A stretch of DNA of 7,512 nt. Source: Flavobacteriaceae bacterium (GTDB taxonomy: Bacteria; Bacteroidota; Bacteroidia; Flavobacteriales; Flavobacteriaceae). The notes beneath the pieces are model-generated. The model was not told the origin of the DNA and ran no database searches. It saw only the letters and a list, made by a program, of their open reading frames with translations. The stretch lies in assembly GCA_016780435.1 (NCBI GenBank), contig JADHLU010000039.1, positions 1 through 7,512 of the forward strand. The letters run 5' to 3'. The position numbers and the translations under genes are program-made. Of this stretch, positions 5,855-7,512 are shown in pieces (the stretch's first letter is position 1; each line of letters opens with the position of its first letter).

Positions 5855-6642
5855 ATAGTTTAGAGGCCTTTATTTTAGGAATCATTCAGGGGCTAACCGA
5901 ATTTCTACCCGTTTCTTCTAGTGGGCACCTAGAGCTAGCCAAAGTACTCTTTGGTTCGAATGCGCTGCCTAAGGAGAGCCTGTTGTTTACCGTTCTTTTG
6001 CACCTGGCTACCGCCCTAAGCACCGTGGTGCTCTACCGAAAAGATATTGCCTCAATCTTAAGGCGTCTCTGGGCCAAAGACAAAGAGGCCGTAACCTTTT
6101 CTGCGGCCATTGTTGTGTCGATGATTCCTGCGGCAGCTGTGGGTTTCTTTTGTGAAGATTTTATAGATAGTCTATTTTCTGGCAATCTCCTGCTGGTAGG
6201 CGCCCTATTAATGGTTACCGCCCTATTGTTATACGTCGCCGATACCCACCCCTCGGCATCGAAAGAGCTGACCTTAAAAAAGGCCCTCATAGTGGGACTC
6301 TCTCAAGCGGTAGCCATATTGCCCGGAGTCTCTAGAAGCGGAGCAACCATCTCTACGGCGGTGGTTTTGGGCATAGACCGCACCCAAGCAGCGCGCTTTT
6401 CGTTTTTGATGGTGGTGCCGCTAATTTTCGGCAAGATGGCTAAAGACCTGCTGGGTGGAGACCTGATGAACACCAGCATAGAACCGCTTCATTTACTGTT
6501 GGGATTCTCCGCCGCATTTATAGCTGGCCTAATTGCCTGCAACTGGATGATTGCCTTAGTCAAGCGCAGTAAACTGATCTATTTTGCCTGGTATTGCTTA
6601 ACGGTCGGATGCATCGCAATAGCCTCTAATTTTCTGACATGA
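5851..6642 (+). CDS. uppP: Undecaprenyl-diphosphate phosphatase (UppP/BacA)
   Basis: This 263-residue polytopic membrane enzyme dephosphorylates undecaprenyl pyrophosphate to undecaprenyl phosphate, recycling the carrier for peptidoglycan and other envelope polymers; overproduction of this family gives bacitracin resistance. Both signature regions are intact. The first is IIQGLTEFLPVSSSGH (11-26), with Q13 and E17 of the (E/Q)xxxE motif, S23 and H26 corresponding to E. coli E17, E21, S27 and H30. The second is LPGVSRSGATIS (157-168), with R162 matching E. coli R174. Multiple hydrophobic segments span the rest, as expected for about eight helices. Length is typical (255-275). The ATG at 5851 overlaps the DUF3098 stop (ATGA), and the TGA at 6640-6642 overlaps the truB start in the same way, so the three genes are very likely translated from one mRNA. 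Confidence 0.97.
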   Translation: MNSLEAFILGIIQGLTEFLPVSSSGHLELAKVLFGSNALPKESLLFTVLLHLATALSTVVLYRKDIASILRRLWAKDKEAVTFSAAIVVSMIPAAAVGFFCEDFIDSLFSGNLLLVGALLMVTALLLYVADTHPSASKELTLKKALIVGLSQAVAILPGVSRSGATISTAVVLGIDRTQAARFSFLMVVPLIFGKMAKDLLGGDLMNTSIEPLHLLLGFSAAFIAGLIACNWMIALVKRSKLIYFAWYCLTVGCIAIASNFLT

Positions 6643-7355
6643 AGCCATTGAACCAGCTTAGCGCCGAAGACTTTCTAGAGGGTCAACTGCTGCTCGTAGA
6701 CAAACCGTTGGGGTACACCTCGTTTCAGGCCGTCAACGCCCTTAAGTGGGCCATCATTAGAAAGTTCAAACTCAAGAAGTTAAAAATTGGACATGCCGGA
6801 ACGCTAGACCCTTTGGCCTCTGGATTACTAATCATTTGCACAGGCAAATCGACCAAACAAATCGCCAATTATCAAGGGCTCGAAAAGACCTATACCGGAA
6901 CCTTTACTTTAGGGGCCAGCACGCCCTCTTACGACCTAGAGACCGAAATCGACGCCCAATTTGAAACCGCCCATATCACCCCAGAAGCAATAGAGCTGAC
7001 ACGCAAGCAATTTTTGGGGCCGATTATGCAACATCCGCCTCTATTCTCTGCCATTAAAAAAGAAGGTAAGCGGCTTTACGAAATTGCCAGAGAAGGCAAA
7101 ACAACTACCACCACGGCCAGAGCCATTGAAATTTATACTTTTGATATAGACAGCAGCGAATTCGAGAGTAAGCAAACGCTTGACTTCACCGTGAGCTGTT
7201 CGAAAGGCACCTACATTCGGTCACTTGCCCATGACTTCGGAAAGGGAGTCGGCTCAGGGGCCCACCTCAGTCAACTCAGGAGAACAGCCATAGGGCCATA
7301 CCAGGTTTCAGGCGCCCAAACCCCAGAGGAGATTAAAACGCTCTTATGCACTTAA
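6639..7355 (+). CDS. truB: tRNA pseudouridine-55 synthase
   Basis: This 238-residue cytosolic enzyme converts U55 in the T-loop of tRNAs to pseudouridine. Landmarks: LLLVDKPLGYTSFQAVN (17-33), the catalytic motif GHAGTLDPLASGLL (51-64) with nucleophile D57, KTYTG (83-87), QHPPLFSAIKKEGKRLYE (131-148), CSKGTYIRSLAHDFG (187-201) and GAHLSQLRRTAIGPY (207-221). The chain stops about where the catalytic domain ends, so the C-terminal PUA domain of the E. coli enzyme (314 residues) is missing. This is usual for Bacteroidota TruB as I recall and is not a truncation. A run of five threonines (155-159) replaces the usual charged residues after REGK. The ATG overlaps the uppP stop (ATGA), and the 3' end overlaps the next reading frame by 10 bp. 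Confidence 0.97.
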   Translation: MKPLNQLSAEDFLEGQLLLVDKPLGYTSFQAVNALKWAIIRKFKLKKLKIGHAGTLDPLASGLLIICTGKSTKQIANYQGLEKTYTGTFTLGASTPSYDLETEIDAQFETAHITPEAIELTRKQFLGPIMQHPPLFSAIKKEGKRLYEIAREGKTTTTTARAIEIYTFDIDSSEFESKQTLDFTVSCSKGTYIRSLAHDFGKGVGSGAHLSQLRRTAIGPYQVSGAQTPEEIKTLLCT

Positions 7356-7512
7356 TCACTAAAGCACAGAAGCAAGCCAGACGTTACACCGCCGCACTAG
7401 CGGTGCTGCTTTTTCTCGCCCTGCTATCGATCTCTGCTCAGCTACCCGACGAGGAGAAAACCTACGCTTTAGAAATTCTAGAAGACACTGAAGAAGATTT
7501 TTTTAAAAAGTT
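7346..7512 (+). CDS. Unidentified secreted or envelope protein, N-terminal part (3' end outside window)
   Basis: An ATG at 7346, inside the last codons of truB in another frame, opens a frame that stays open to the window end (55 full codons). The N-terminus has the make-up of a Sec signal peptide: a basic region (KAQKQARR, 6-13), a hydrophobic core (about 15-28, rich in A and L) and a likely signal peptidase I site after SISA (residue 31), leaving a mature protein beginning QLPDEE. No lipobox cysteine is present, so it is not a lipoprotein. The mature start is strongly acidic (DEEK, ILEDTEEDFFKK). I do not recognise the family from this fragment. The 10-bp overlap with truB and the same orientation argue that it is the fifth gene of the ftsX operon. 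A periplasmic or outer-membrane protein is likely, with function unknown. Confidence 0.7.
   Translation, partial: MHLITKAQKQARRYTAALAVLLFLALLSISAQLPDEEKTYALEILEDTEEDFFKK

Noticed and set aside
6033..6290. 85-codon open frame on the - strand opposite uppP
   Set aside because: It is antisense to the middle of uppP, and the product shows no domain, signal peptide or plausible start context.
7498..7509. T7-A5 run near the window end as a possible programmed frameshift site
   Set aside because: The frame is open through the run and its downstream part is outside the window, so there is no evidence of an alternative product.
1..7512. CRISPR array, insertion sequence, phage, toxin-antitoxin or defence genes
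   Set aside because: No tandem repeats with spacers, transposase motifs or terminal repeats were seen; nearly all of the sequence is accounted for by housekeeping or envelope genes.

Overview
This window is ordinary core chromosome of a Bacteroidota bacterium, most likely Flavobacteriales-like. The assignment rests on four things. The block ftsX - DUF3098 - uppP - truB is a gene order I associate with this phylum. LeuRS carries phylum-style variants: a KMSKR loop, a long insertion before the editing domain and no zinc-knuckle cysteines. TruB is short and has no PUA domain. Starts lack Shine-Dalgarno sequences, and TAnnTTTG-like -7 boxes can be proposed instead. Base composition looks moderate and even throughout, with no island-like segment. 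The genus cannot be named from this sequence.

Layout. Positions 1-189 hold the 3' end of hemD (uroporphyrinogen-III synthase, + strand), which runs tail-to-tail into a DUF423 membrane protein gene (- strand). Divergent from the latter, with its start 44 bp away, is an Lrp/AsnC-family regulator (+). The regulator's stop overlaps by 4 bp the stop of a membrane zinc metallopeptidase of the YugP type (-). That gene lies 48 bp downstream of leuS (-, 941 codons). A 91-bp divergent gap separates leuS from a tightly packed + strand cluster: ftsX, a 75-aa DUF3098 membrane protein, uppP, truB and the start of an unidentified secreted protein that runs off the window end. Junctions in this cluster are a 13-bp gap, two ATGA overlaps and a 10-bp overlap, which points to one operon.

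Functionally the + cluster joins division-linked cell-wall hydrolysis control (FtsX), recycling of the undecaprenyl lipid carrier (UppP) and tRNA pseudouridine-55 formation (TruB), with a small uncharacterised membrane protein (DUF3098) in the middle. The - strand supplies leucyl-tRNA synthetase and a membrane protease.

I found no CRISPR array, mobile element, RNA gene, toxin-antitoxin pair or phage gene, and no clear new biological system. The points most worth a second look are the DUF3098 protein inside the ftsX-uppP operon, the lineage-specific changes in LeuRS, the possible leaderless start of the Lrp-type gene, and the compact convergent 3' ends that leave no room for ordinary terminators. 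No non-coding stretch exceeds about 91 bp.
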